51,142 bases of DNA from Spirochaetaceae bacterium (GTDB lineage: Bacteria; Spirochaetota; Spirochaetia; DSM-27196; Alkalispirochaetaceae), in contig REEH01000134.1 of NCBI GenBank assembly GCA_007695175.1, forward strand, positions 1-51,142, read 5' to 3'. The translations under genes and the position numbers were made by a program. This document shows positions 27,866 through 36,001 of this stretch, piece after piece. Below the pieces are notes generated by a model, which did no database searches, was not told the origin of the DNA, and saw only the letters and a list, made by a program, of their open reading frames with translations. Each line of letters opens with the position of its first letter. Position 1 is the stretch's first letter.

Positions 27866-28419
27866 GAAATCACCTCCCCCTGCGAATACTGGCGGAAGCG
27901 GATTCCCGCTTCCGTTCCCTGAATCCGGAACATGAGCTCCAGCTCCTCCACCACGAAGCTCTCATCGGATCCATAGGCCACGATATCGTCCTTTTCCTCC
28001 AGGATGATCAGGTCGAACCGCGGTTCCAGGAGTGCCTCCTGGAGCGTCTTTTCCGAGTAGATGATCTGGGGCTCGTATTCCCGCAGCTCGAAAAAGCGCC
28101 GGATCTCACGCAGCGCCTTGCTCCGCTCCATGTAGTTGATATAGGCATCGCTGAGACGAAACCTGTACCCCTCGGCAAGAATTGCGATCGTATACACCTT
28201 GTTCCGCTTCAGGGCCGCCAGGTAGAGCAGAGTAACCAGGCCGCTGCCGATCACTGCCTCGGCAATCGCAAGCTCCGGGGCGGCGTACAGCAGGTAGAGA
28301 AAAGCCGCCAGGAGGGAGAAGATCGCCAGGTGGATCACCGCCAGGCGCAGCAACGTGCTGTGGATCGCCAGGAGAGCAAACACCGCCATAAGGAGAATCG
28401 TTCCAGCCTCAATCATCAT
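27862..28419 (-). CDS. MbhD-like antiporter subunit with extra soluble domain
   Basis: The first ~90 residues are the MbhD/MrpA-C domain with three helices (TILLMAVFALLAIHS; LAVIHLAIFSLLAAFLYLLY; APELAIAEAVIGSGLVTLLY). The APELAIAEAVIGSG motif is characteristic. The following ~95 residues are hydrophilic and charged (KALREIRRFFELREYEPQI; RFDLIILEEKDDI), giving 185 in total; MbhD subunits are usually near 90. The extra domain is not recognised and should face the cytoplasm or periplasm depending on topology. It overlaps mrpG by 11 nt and MbhE by 4 nt. Confidence 0.8.
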   Translation of the reverse strand: MMIEAGTILLMAVFALLAIHSTLLRLAVIHLAIFSLLAAFLYLLYAAPELAIAEAVIGSGLVTLLYLAALKRNKVYTIAILAEGYRFRLSDAYINYMERSKALREIRRFFELREYEPQIIYSEKTLQEALLEPRFDLIILEEKDDIVAYGSDESFVVEELELMFRIQGTEAGIRFRQYSQGEVIS

Positions 28420-28732
28420 GGCTCTCCACGACAGTGGCCGTGCGAATCCTGTACCCGCTTATCCAGGCGGAACGGGCGATCGCGTGGGCGCCCACCGAGA
28501 CAGTCAGAAGCTCAAAAAGAAGGATGATCGCGAGCTTTATGGAGACGGGAGAAAGCCCCGTTACCAGAATCGCCCCGATTACGATCGTGACGAACCCCAT
28601 GGCCTCCACCTTGGAGGTAACCACGATGCGGGTGTAGAACCCGTCCAGGCGCAGGACCGCGTACACGCCAAACCCGGTAATCAGAAGTCCCAGCACAATT
28701 ATCGCCTGTCCCAGCAGCACAATGATACCCAT
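28409..28732 (-). CDS. mrpG: Antiporter subunit MrpG/MbhC
   Basis: 107 residues with three membrane helices, MrpG pattern: GVYAVLRLDGFYTRIVVTSK followed by GFVTIVIGAIL and LAIILLFELLTVSVGAHAIA. The LRLDGFYTRIHA-like motif is typical, with the last residues changed to VVTSK. It abuts mrpF and overlaps the MbhD-like gene by 11 nt. Confidence 0.9.
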   Translation of the reverse strand: MGIIVLLGQAIIVLGLLITGFGVYAVLRLDGFYTRIVVTSKVEAMGFVTIVIGAILVTGLSPVSIKLAIILLFELLTVSVGAHAIARSAWISGYRIRTATVVESHDD

Positions 28733-28993
28733 TTACAGTATTCCTCGACGCTCCACGAATCGGGCCATCAGCACCGTTACCAGAAAACCAAGAACGGAAA
28801 ATAGCAGGGCCAGGTCCAGCAGGTAATTCTCCGGGATGGTTATCGCGAGCAGAATCACTCCCAGGGTGATCTTGCTCGCCCCCAGGCCGATCCCCAGAAG
28901 CCGATCCCAGATGGTGGGCCCGATGATCACCCGGATGAGGCTCCCCACGGTGGAAAGCCCGAGCAGCCCCAGGGCGATGGCCTGGAAGCTCAA
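28733..28993 (-). CDS. mrpF: Antiporter subunit MrpF/MbhB
   Basis: 86 residues with three membrane helices and the family motif RVIIGPTIWDRLLGIGLGASK. The start is TTG, overlapping the mrpE stop as TTGA with AGGGA upstream. MrpF is required for transport and linked to bile-acid or sodium efflux in some bacteria. Confidence 0.9.
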   Translation of the reverse strand: MSFQAIALGLLGLSTVGSLIRVIIGPTIWDRLLGIGLGASKITLGVILLAITIPENYLLDLALLFSVLGFLVTVLMARFVERRGIL

Positions 28994-29493
28994 GAATCCC
29001 TCCGCTGAAAGACGCGTTCAAAGCTGCCCTTGATCATCTCCGCCGCCTGGAGGGGATCATCCGTGGAGCAGTCGATCCAGACGACCTTGTATCGTTTCCG
29101 GTCGTAATCGATCGTTACAGTACCGGGGGTCAGGGTGATCGCGTTTGCCACGAGGACACCCACCAGGGGATCGCTCACCTCCGTGGGAAGATCCACGATG
29201 CCCACGTTGATCCGGTCCGTAACGGTGACGTAGATCGCGTGCACTCCGGAGCGAAAGATCTCCACGACCAGAACCCCCACGTACCTGAGCAGCGTCACCG
29301 GCGACACGGCGTACTGCCGGTGCCACGCCCCCCGCAGCAGGTAGCGGTTGGTAACGATGAGCACCAGATTACCCAGGACCACTCCCTCGATAATCGTCTT
29401 CGTGCTGTAGGATTCGTTCCAGACGGCCCATACAAACGTGAGAACAAGAACGGCAAGTGTATAGCTTCTGATGCTGCGATCGGATCCGCTCAT
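28990..29493 (-). CDS. mrpE: Antiporter subunit MrpE/MbhA
   Basis: First gene of the antiporter operon. The start was chosen at 29493 (MSGSDRSIRSY), after the promoter; the longer frame to 29544 would cross the -10. The 167 residues have N-terminal membrane helices and the MrpE signature around YVGVLVVEIFRSGVHAIYV and ANAITLTPGTVTIDYD. MrpE is a peripheral/membrane subunit needed for assembly. It overlaps mrpF by 4 nt. Confidence 0.92.
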   Translation of the reverse strand: MSGSDRSIRSYTLAVLVLTFVWAVWNESYSTKTIIEGVVLGNLVLIVTNRYLLRGAWHRQYAVSPVTLLRYVGVLVVEIFRSGVHAIYVTVTDRINVGIVDLPTEVSDPLVGVLVANAITLTPGTVTIDYDRKRYKVVWIDCSTDDPLQAAEMIKGSFERVFQRRDS

Positions 29494-29508
29494 GAAAAAA
29501 CCTGCGGA

Positions 29509-29537
29509 ATAATACCCAATTGAATTGTTCCACACAA
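29509..29537 (-). promoter_or_regulatory. Candidate promoter of antiporter operon
   Basis: On the minus strand, TTGTGT (29537-29532), 17 bp, TATTAT (29514-29509). The expected +1 is near 29502, leaving a 9-nt leader before the mrpE ATG with at most a CAGG ribosome site. It lies in the gap shared with the divergent recQ-like gene. Confidence 0.5.
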
Positions 29538-29569
29538 GCGCCAATGCTCCCGGACCCTGTAGTATCAGT

Positions 29570-31270
29570 ATGGAGGATACACTATTACAACTGGCCCGGG
29601 AGCGATTCGGTCTGGACTATCTCTTCCCGTATCAGCGCCTGGTGATCACCAACATTCTCGCCGCCTTCGAGGCCCGAAAAAGCGTCCCGGACGAGGGGGA
29701 TGCATCGGGGGATGCGCCGGGGGATACCTCCGAATACGGCAGACAGATCGTTATCCTGCCCACCGGTGCGGGCAAGAGTCTCTGCTTCCAGCTTCCCGCG
29801 GCTGCCCTCTCCGGCATCACCCTGGTGGTCTACCCTCTGCTCAGCCTCATGAACGATCAGGCGCGCAGAATGAGCGAGGGAGGATTCTCGGTAATACAAC
29901 TCAAGGGAGGACAGAGCAAAGCGGAACGTCGTGAAGCGCTGGATACCGTACGCAAGGGCGCGGTGGACTTTGTCATCACGAATCCGGAAACACTGCAGAG
30001 CAGGACGATTCGGGAATCCCTGCGTGCCGCCGGACCGGTACACGCCGTAATAGATGAAGCGCACTGCATCAGCGAATGGGGTGACACCTTCCGGCCCCTG
30101 TATCTTACCCTGGGGGATACACTCCGGGATCTGGCGGTACCGATCGTCACCGCCTTCACCGCTACGGCGGGAGACCACGTTCTGCGACGCATCCGGGAGG
30201 TACTCTTCCAGGGAGAAGGCGTGCAGGTTATTCGGGGCAACCCGGACCGGGAGAACATCTCCTACAGCGTCGTCCCCTGTCTCTCCCGCGTGCACGCGTT
30301 GCGGGCGATGTTCAACGCCGAAGTACCGCGAGGGCGGGAACAATCGCAAAAAGACGAACCCGCCGATACTCTCCCCGTCTGGAGGCCCGGCGACCCCGTC
30401 CCCCTGCCGGCGATCGTCTTCTGCGCCACCCGGGCGTATACGCAGATCCATGCGGCTCATCTGGAACGCGTACTGGGTCCCGGCCGCGCCCTCCACTACC
30501 ATGCGGGGCTCGATCGGGCACGAAAGAAAGCGGTGGAGGAGACGTTCTTTCACTCCCGTGATTCCGTCCTGTGCGCCACTTGCGCGTACGGTATGGGTGT
30601 GGACAAACCGGATATCCGCGCGGTAATCCACACCTACCTGCCGGAATCGGTGGAAGCCTTTCTCCAGGAGAGCGGACGGGGAGGACGGGACCGCAAGCCG
30701 GCGCTCTCCATAATTCTGATCGATCCGGCGGAGGAAAAACGCTACAGGGACGCGATCGGCATGGGGGTGTCCGACGGCGACGATGCGGCGATCCGGGCAC
30801 CCACCATCGTGCAGCGCATGGCCTTTGAAGCGGGGTGCAGACGGGAGATTCTCCTCAAGGCGATGGGTATGGAGCCGGAGGCGTGTTCCGGTTGCGATCG
30901 GTGTGAGGCGGGCCATCGCGATGGGCATACCGGCTCCGGTCTGCTCCCCCGGGAAACGCCGGCGTCCCGAATGGTTCGGAGCCTCGTCGCCGGCGCCCCC
31001 GGCCGGTATACCACCGGGGAGTGGATCCGGCTGTTGCGGGGTCTTGCGTCGTGGCAGGACTGGTGTCGCCTTATCCCCTACCGGCGGGGATTCGGACACT
31101 TTTCACACTGGGCCTCGGAGGAGCTGGAGGGAGCGTTTGAAGAGCTGATTGCGCTCGGAGTGCTGCGGAAGCGGCGGAACGGGCGTTTGTGGTCGCCCCC
31201 TAATCGAGCGGACGCAGGCAGAAGGGATCTCCCCCCACCATGCCGGACTCCTGAAACAGTGACTCGTTGA
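29570..31270 (+). CDS. RecQ-family ATP-dependent DNA helicase
   Basis: 3'-5' helicase for recombination and fork repair. The start was chosen at 29570 (MEDTLLQLARERFGL); 566 residues. The Q-motif-like region is FPYQRLVI, Walker A PTGAGKS at 64-70, DEAH at 162-165 followed by CISEWGDTFRP, motif VI QESGRGGRDR, and the RecQ zinc cysteines (GCRREIL and CSGCDRC). A hydrophilic insert (res ~38-58) splits the Q motif from Walker A. No HRDC domain. The 3' end overlaps the convergent lipoprotein gene by 71 bp. It differs enough from E. coli RecQ that a symbol is not given. Confidence 0.88.
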   Translation: MEDTLLQLARERFGLDYLFPYQRLVITNILAAFEARKSVPDEGDASGDAPGDTSEYGRQIVILPTGAGKSLCFQLPAAALSGITLVVYPLLSLMNDQARRMSEGGFSVIQLKGGQSKAERREALDTVRKGAVDFVITNPETLQSRTIRESLRAAGPVHAVIDEAHCISEWGDTFRPLYLTLGDTLRDLAVPIVTAFTATAGDHVLRRIREVLFQGEGVQVIRGNPDRENISYSVVPCLSRVHALRAMFNAEVPRGREQSQKDEPADTLPVWRPGDPVPLPAIVFCATRAYTQIHAAHLERVLGPGRALHYHAGLDRARKKAVEETFFHSRDSVLCATCAYGMGVDKPDIRAVIHTYLPESVEAFLQESGRGGRDRKPALSIILIDPAEEKRYRDAIGMGVSDGDDAAIRAPTIVQRMAFEAGCRREILLKAMGMEPEACSGCDRCEAGHRDGHTGSGLLPRETPASRMVRSLVAGAPGRYTTGEWIRLLRGLASWQDWCRLIPYRRGFGHFSHWASEELEGAFEELIALGVLRKRRNGRLWSPPNRADAGRRDLPPPCRTPETVTR

Positions 31271-32948
31271 GGGCGGCGGCGGCACGGATGAAGGTATCGG
31301 GGTAGTCCCGCAGCATGAGGTTGATCGACTCCGCCCGGTGCGGTTGCGCGGTCCGGAGGCGGTCGGCGGTGCGCGTCCCGAAATACCAGTTCGCGTTGGC
31401 TTCTCCCTGCTGCAGCAGATAGGCCTGGAACTCGTTCACCATGAGATACCGATCATCAGGGTCGTAGGTCATCCAGGAGAAGAAGAGCTGCCAGAACTCC
31501 CGCTCCCGCTGCGTCAGTACGTGATCCCAGTAGTCAAAGGCGGTACGGCGGAAGGCGGGCTCCTCGTAGAAGACACCGTGCATCGCCTCGTGCACGGTCA
31601 GGAGGCGACGCAGGGCGGGAAAACTGTCCTGGCTGATACTCAGGATTCCACCGCTGCCGGGCAGCCAGGGGGTGCCTGCCTCGTCGCCGACGTTTTCCAC
31701 CAGCAGCCCCCGGGCGACCACGATCTCCAGCAGCTCCCGCTCCTCCCTGTTGAGGGTGAAGCCGGTGGAATGGGCGGTGTTGAAAAACGCCGCCAGTCCC
31801 TCGGGCCGATAATTGTGGGCGTTCCAGCCGTGACGGTTCTCCAGCTGGGCATCCGTAAGGAGCCGCCCCTGGTATCCCCTCTTCTCGACGAAAAAGGCGA
31901 GGCGCGTGAACATGCGCGCCTGTGTACCGTAATCCCGGTGATCCATCCAGAGAATACCCGGGTACGCCGACCACGCAAAGAGTTCAAACTCCTCCCGCCG
32001 CCACAGTTCCCGGGACCAGCGCTGCAGTTCCTCCAGCTCGATCAGGACCGGTTCCAGGGGATCCGCCGGTATCGGTAGAGGCTTGATTCCTTTCAGGGAC
32101 AGTCCGTCCCGCCCCTCGATGGTCAGCGAGGAGGCGCCCGGAAGCCAGTACCCCGGACGCACGGGTAGCAGTCGCGACCCGGGACGGAGACGCATCTCGA
32201 GTTCCCGCGTAGCCCCCTCTTCGGTGCTGATCGTCACCGTTGTTACGGGCCGGTCCCTGCGATCCCGGAAAAGCTCCTCCCCGGCATGGTATTCAATGAG
32301 CAGAGCCTGCGCATGGTCCCGGATTACGCCACGCAAGGCCGGCAGCTCCAGGGAGGTATCGGTAAGTGTCACTGGAAGCAACGCATCGGCGTGCACGAAT
32401 CCGGGGGAATCCTCAATCTCCATTCGAACCCCGTCCCGCCCGAAGCGAATCTCCTCCACCCGGTACCCGGCGGAACCGGCGGCGGCGGAGAACTCGATCT
32501 CCCAGGGCGCCTCCCGGAGCCGGTCCAGTGGAAAGGAGAGGCGATACCGCTCCCCCCGGGTCTCACGGTGGTCCCTGATATTCCCGGAGAAGGGATACCG
32601 CTGCCCTGCATCGCCCGAGAAGAGAGTCAGTTCCCCCCCGGCGGTATCACCGGAGAGAGTAACCGTGAGACGGGCCTCGGGATGATCCAGGCGGACAGGA
32701 TGGTCACCGGCGGACTCCACCCGAAACCGGAAAGGACGGCTCCTGCTGCCGGGCAGAGGTACCACAAAGGATTCTTCATCCCTGGACCGCCGCCCCAGGT
32801 CACTCACCTTTACCGCATGGAGTGTCTCCGCGTCATCGGCCTCGACCCGGACCTGCACCGATTCGAGAGAGCGATTGCAGCCGGTCATGAGAAGCGCCGG
32901 CAGGAGTAATACCGGCACAAGCACCGCCAGGGGAACGAAGGATCGCAT
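31200..32948 (-). CDS. Lipoprotein with gluzincin-type metallopeptidase motif
   Basis: Not a family I can name. 582 residues with lipoprotein signal (LLMTGC, Cys24). The first half looks beta-rich and carbohydrate-binding-like. The second half has the zinc motif HEAMH (His453, Glu454, His457) and a downstream NEFQAY with Glu506 as a likely third ligand, the arrangement of gluzincin peptidases. It is probably anchored in a membrane facing the periplasm or surface. The start overlaps the stop of the upstream gene (TGATG), so the two are translationally linked. The 3' end overlaps the convergent helicase gene. Confidence 0.75.
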   Translation of the reverse strand: MRSFVPLAVLVPVLLLPALLMTGCNRSLESVQVRVEADDAETLHAVKVSDLGRRSRDEESFVVPLPGSRSRPFRFRVESAGDHPVRLDHPEARLTVTLSGDTAGGELTLFSGDAGQRYPFSGNIRDHRETRGERYRLSFPLDRLREAPWEIEFSAAAGSAGYRVEEIRFGRDGVRMEIEDSPGFVHADALLPVTLTDTSLELPALRGVIRDHAQALLIEYHAGEELFRDRRDRPVTTVTISTEEGATRELEMRLRPGSRLLPVRPGYWLPGASSLTIEGRDGLSLKGIKPLPIPADPLEPVLIELEELQRWSRELWRREEFELFAWSAYPGILWMDHRDYGTQARMFTRLAFFVEKRGYQGRLLTDAQLENRHGWNAHNYRPEGLAAFFNTAHSTGFTLNREERELLEIVVARGLLVENVGDEAGTPWLPGSGGILSISQDSFPALRRLLTVHEAMHGVFYEEPAFRRTAFDYWDHVLTQREREFWQLFFSWMTYDPDDRYLMVNEFQAYLLQQGEANANWYFGTRTADRLRTAQPHRAESINLMLRDYPDTFIRAAAALNESLFQESGMVGGDPFCLRPLD

Positions 32949-33715
32949 CAGACGAGCCGCAGGACACTGTACGTGACGAGCTCGGCAATCTCCCGCTTGC
33001 GCTTGTCCGTAATGGCGGAGTCATGCCCGAGCAGGTACTCGAGCCGCGTCGCGAACTCCTCCGGAAGGAGCGGCAACTGTTTCAACTGCTCGGTGAGCAG
33101 GCGACCGGCCGGTTCAAAGCGGCGGTTGATCGAAAAAAGCAGCGTACAGAGGGTGCTGAGAAAGGAGGCCAGCGAAAGCTGATAAAACAGCTCCTCCCCC
33201 GAAAAGACGGCGGTGGAGAGATCAGCCAGGACGTGATCCATGCGGGCGCTGAACGCGTCGATACGGCGTGTCCAGAACGCATCCGGTATCTCCCTCAGGG
33301 AAGCACGGGTGCGGGCGACCCAGGCGCTGCGTTCCAGCAGCACTTCCCCCCGTTCAAGACGGTAGAAACCGTAGGTATTAACCAGAGGATCGCCCTCGTC
33401 ACCCTCCCCGATCTCCCGAAGCATGGCGTCGAAAAGACTCGTCTCCTTGTATTCCAGCCGCACCGGTACATCATCCAGGAGGACCCGGTCCTTCTGACCG
33501 TCCAGCGTTGATTCAAATCCGGCGGCAAACGCGAAAGCCCTCTCCCGTGACTCTCTCTCCGGCAGCGATCCCCGGTAGTACACGTCGTAACTGATAAAGA
33601 AGCTCGGGTCGTAGCGGTCCGTTCCGAAGCGCAGCATGAGGACGGAGTCCACCGCTTCCCAATCCGCAAGAATAGGGAGTACCTTCTCGTTGGTAATACT
33701 CAGAATTGCGTCCAT
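32948..33715 (-). CDS. Conserved-type hypothetical, DUF4037-like
   Basis: 255 residues, no signal peptide, cytoplasmic. The N-terminus (AVDSVLMLRFG; YDPSFFISYDVYYRG) may be a degenerate nucleotidyltransferase core. The C-terminal helices (TLCTLLFSINRRFEPAGRLL followed by LPLLPEEF) recall the helical domain of DUF4037-type proteins. This is a weak resemblance, not an assignment. It is transcribed ahead of the lipoprotein peptidase with overlapping stop and start. Its ATG shares a CATG with an in-frame ATG on the plus strand. Confidence 0.65.
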   Translation of the reverse strand: MDAILSITNEKVLPILADWEAVDSVLMLRFGTDRYDPSFFISYDVYYRGSLPERESRERAFAFAAGFESTLDGQKDRVLLDDVPVRLEYKETSLFDAMLREIGEGDEGDPLVNTYGFYRLERGEVLLERSAWVARTRASLREIPDAFWTRRIDAFSARMDHVLADLSTAVFSGEELFYQLSLASFLSTLCTLLFSINRRFEPAGRLLTEQLKQLPLLPEEFATRLEYLLGHDSAITDKRKREIAELVTYSVLRLV

Positions 33716-33746
33716 GACGGATCTACTCTACCATACAGTCGAGCAT

Positions 33747-34274
33747 ATGCCTATGATTGCATTGATGGTCAAGCTGGCCCCCAACGTGGAGAGGGCATGG
33801 ATGGATCTGCAGGACGAGCTTTTTCTCCGGCACCATCTGGTATCGACCCGCCTCTTCCCTCCCCTTATTCCCATCGCTCGTATTCCCTCCCCCGGGCCGG
33901 AGGACCGCGAACTGATCCTCTCCCTGGAGCGGATTCGAAAAAGCCATCCTCTGGAACTGAGAGGAGTGAGAAACGGTGAAGGGCATACTGTCTCGGTACC
34001 GCTGGAAATCACCGGGTTCGCGGAACTGCTCCAGGCGGTGGGTACGGCATTTCCCGCGGCCCGTTTCGACGGGGACGCTCCCCGGATCGTTCTGGCCTGG
34101 GATCGGGAAGAGACCGTACCGGGACCGCTGCCGTACCTTCCGGCAACTCCTGTAACGCGTGCTTTCTGGCTCTGGGCGGTGGAACTCAACCCCGGTGGAG
34201 ACCGGGAAAAGTGGTGGATTTCCGCTCAGTGGCGGGAGATATTCCGTCGTCGCACCACCGTCAGACAGGAGTAG
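33747..34274 (+). CDS. Hypothetical protein, unrecognised
   Basis: The start was chosen at 33747 (MPMIALMVKLAPNVERA), where TACAGT at 33734-33739 would place +1 near the ATG; an ATG at 33714 is also in frame. The 175 residues are soluble and rich in Leu, Pro and Arg, with no motif I know. It runs divergently from the DUF4037-like gene with only 31 bp between, and converges on the GGDEF gene. Codon use and lack of stops support a real gene. Confidence 0.6.
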   Translation: MPMIALMVKLAPNVERAWMDLQDELFLRHHLVSTRLFPPLIPIARIPSPGPEDRELILSLERIRKSHPLELRGVRNGEGHTVSVPLEITGFAELLQAVGTAFPAARFDGDAPRIVLAWDREETVPGPLPYLPATPVTRAFWLWAVELNPGGDREKWWISAQWREIFRRRTTVRQE

Positions 34275-34300
34275 GCCTCCCTCAGACTCTATCGCCGAAT

Positions 34301-36001
34301 CTATCCCGGTGCGTCCCGGCCGGCCACCACTACCCGGTTCCTGCCGCTCTCCTTGGCCTTGTACAACGCCCCGTCCGCCGCTTCATTGATGGCGGATGCT
34401 GAATCATACCGGGGAAACTCCGCGACGCCGCAACTGAGCGTGACAAAAAACTCCTCATGCCCATCGGTCTGCCGGATGCGGGAGAAGCTTTCCCGAATCT
34501 CGTTCATGATCGTCTCGGCAAAGGAGGCGTCCGTATTGAAGAGAATCACCCCGAACTCCTCACCGCCGTATCTGCCGATCGTATCGCTCCGGCGCAACCG
34601 CTCCTGCAGCAGACGGGCGAGGCTCTTGATGACCCGGTCTCCCGTGAGGTGGCCGTAGGTATCGTTGACGGACTTGAAACGATCCAGGTCAATCATGCAG
34701 AAAACCATGGAGAGTCCGATCCGGCGGGCACGCTGCATCTCCTGATCGAGATGCTGCTTGAGGTTGGTGTGATTCAGCAGACCCGTCAGGGAATCGCGCT
34801 CCATGAAAAAGCGCATGGCCCGGGTACGGGCGGCCCGCATGCTCACGGTTGTTACCAGGTGCTCCGGATCCATCGGTTTGACGAGAAAACCGTCCCCTCC
34901 ACTGCGAATGGCGGCGAGCTGTTTTTCCTCATCTCTCTCCATGGAGAGATAGAGAATCGGCACCCCCACGTAATTCTCGTTCTGCCGGATAATTCTGGCC
35001 AGCTCCGCCCCGCTGCACTCGGGCATGTACATATCCAGGAGGATCAGTTCCGGCCGGTACTCCACCAGAACCTGAAATATCTTGGTTGGATCCGTTACGA
35101 CGGAAGTGATCATACCCGCTTCCTGCAGAACGAGTGCCGTATCCGATACCTGTTCCGGATCATCGTCCACTATCAGGACATGATAGGGTTGCCGGTCCGC
35201 CCCCTCCGTGAACTTATCGATACCGTCAAAGAACCGGGTTACATCGACTGGAGTGGAGAGAAACGCGTCCGCTCCAAACCGGACGGAACACAAACGCGTC
35301 TGGAAATCGTCCTCGTCCCCCAGAAAGATCAGAACGATCCTGTTCCGATACAGCTCCCGCAGCGCCTGAAGCGTTTTGAGGCGTCCCGGTTTTCCGGCGA
35401 AGTGGTCAACCGTCGTTACCAGAACGACGTAGCGGTACAGATCGTCCCCGTGATCGTCCTCCGTCTCCTCTTCTTCCCGCAGGTGGAGCTCACAGAACTC
35501 GGGAATTGCTGCTATATCCTCCGCGAAACTGAGAGCGAAACGGAATACCGAGACCTGTTCTCCGAAATCATCGGGAAGCCCCGGTACGTCCCCCAGGAGA
35601 ACGACTACGCGGTCGTGCCGAGTCGGGATTCCCACCTGCGTTCCCTCCTTTTGCGTGTTCCCTTCCGGACCGGATCGCTGCAGTTCCTCCATCTGACGCG
35701 TCAGAAGAGCAAACGCTTCCCGGGCCTCCTGCGAGGGTTTCCGCACTTCCGCGGTGAGATTCCGCTCGATCGTCAGTTCCAGATCGCGGGCGGTCTCACT
35801 CAGCACCTCGTATCCAAAAGTGGCGGCGCTCCCGGTAATACGATGGACCCTGAGGCGCAACTCCCGGAGACTCTCTCTCGTGCCCGAATCCGCCTGATCC
35901 ATGAGCGAGCGCATCTCGCGTAGACGCTCCGGGATCATGTCGACGAACTCGCGGGAGAGCTCGTTCAGCCGGTCCTGTACTTTCTTTGGCAATTCACCCA
36001 T
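34301..36001 (-). CDS. Hpt-REC-REC-GGDEF signalling protein
   Basis: 566-residue cytoplasmic protein. An N-terminal histidine phosphotransfer-like domain carries His53 in VHRITGSAATFG. Then a degenerate receiver (~125-255, no clear phospho-Asp), a good receiver (DDDPEQ, phospho-acceptor Asp323 in LLDMYMP, Lys near FLVKPMD), and a C-terminal diguanylate cyclase with GGEEF at 479-483 and inhibitory RxxD (Arg470-Asp473). It should make c-di-GMP in response to phosphorylation, with product feedback. Its start overlaps the queG stop by 8 nt, an unusual pairing. Confidence 0.92.
   Translation of the reverse strand: MGELPKKVQDRLNELSREFVDMIPERLREMRSLMDQADSGTRESLRELRLRVHRITGSAATFGYEVLSETARDLELTIERNLTAEVRKPSQEAREAFALLTRQMEELQRSGPEGNTQKEGTQVGIPTRHDRVVVLLGDVPGLPDDFGEQVSVFRFALSFAEDIAAIPEFCELHLREEEETEDDHGDDLYRYVVLVTTVDHFAGKPGRLKTLQALRELYRNRIVLIFLGDEDDFQTRLCSVRFGADAFLSTPVDVTRFFDGIDKFTEGADRQPYHVLIVDDDPEQVSDTALVLQEAGMITSVVTDPTKIFQVLVEYRPELILLDMYMPECSGAELARIIRQNENYVGVPILYLSMERDEEKQLAAIRSGGDGFLVKPMDPEHLVTTVSMRAARTRAMRFFMERDSLTGLLNHTNLKQHLDQEMQRARRIGLSMVFCMIDLDRFKSVNDTYGHLTGDRVIKSLARLLQERLRRSDTIGRYGGEEFGVILFNTDASFAETIMNEIRESFSRIRQTDGHEEFFVTLSCGVAEFPRYDSASAINEAADGALYKAKESGRNRVVVAGRDAPG

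Noticed and set aside
25193-29493. Complete membrane-bound hydrogenase or NADH dehydrogenase operon
   Set aside because: No nickel-site, 4Fe-4S or quinone-module subunit occurs on either side; only the antiporter half is present.
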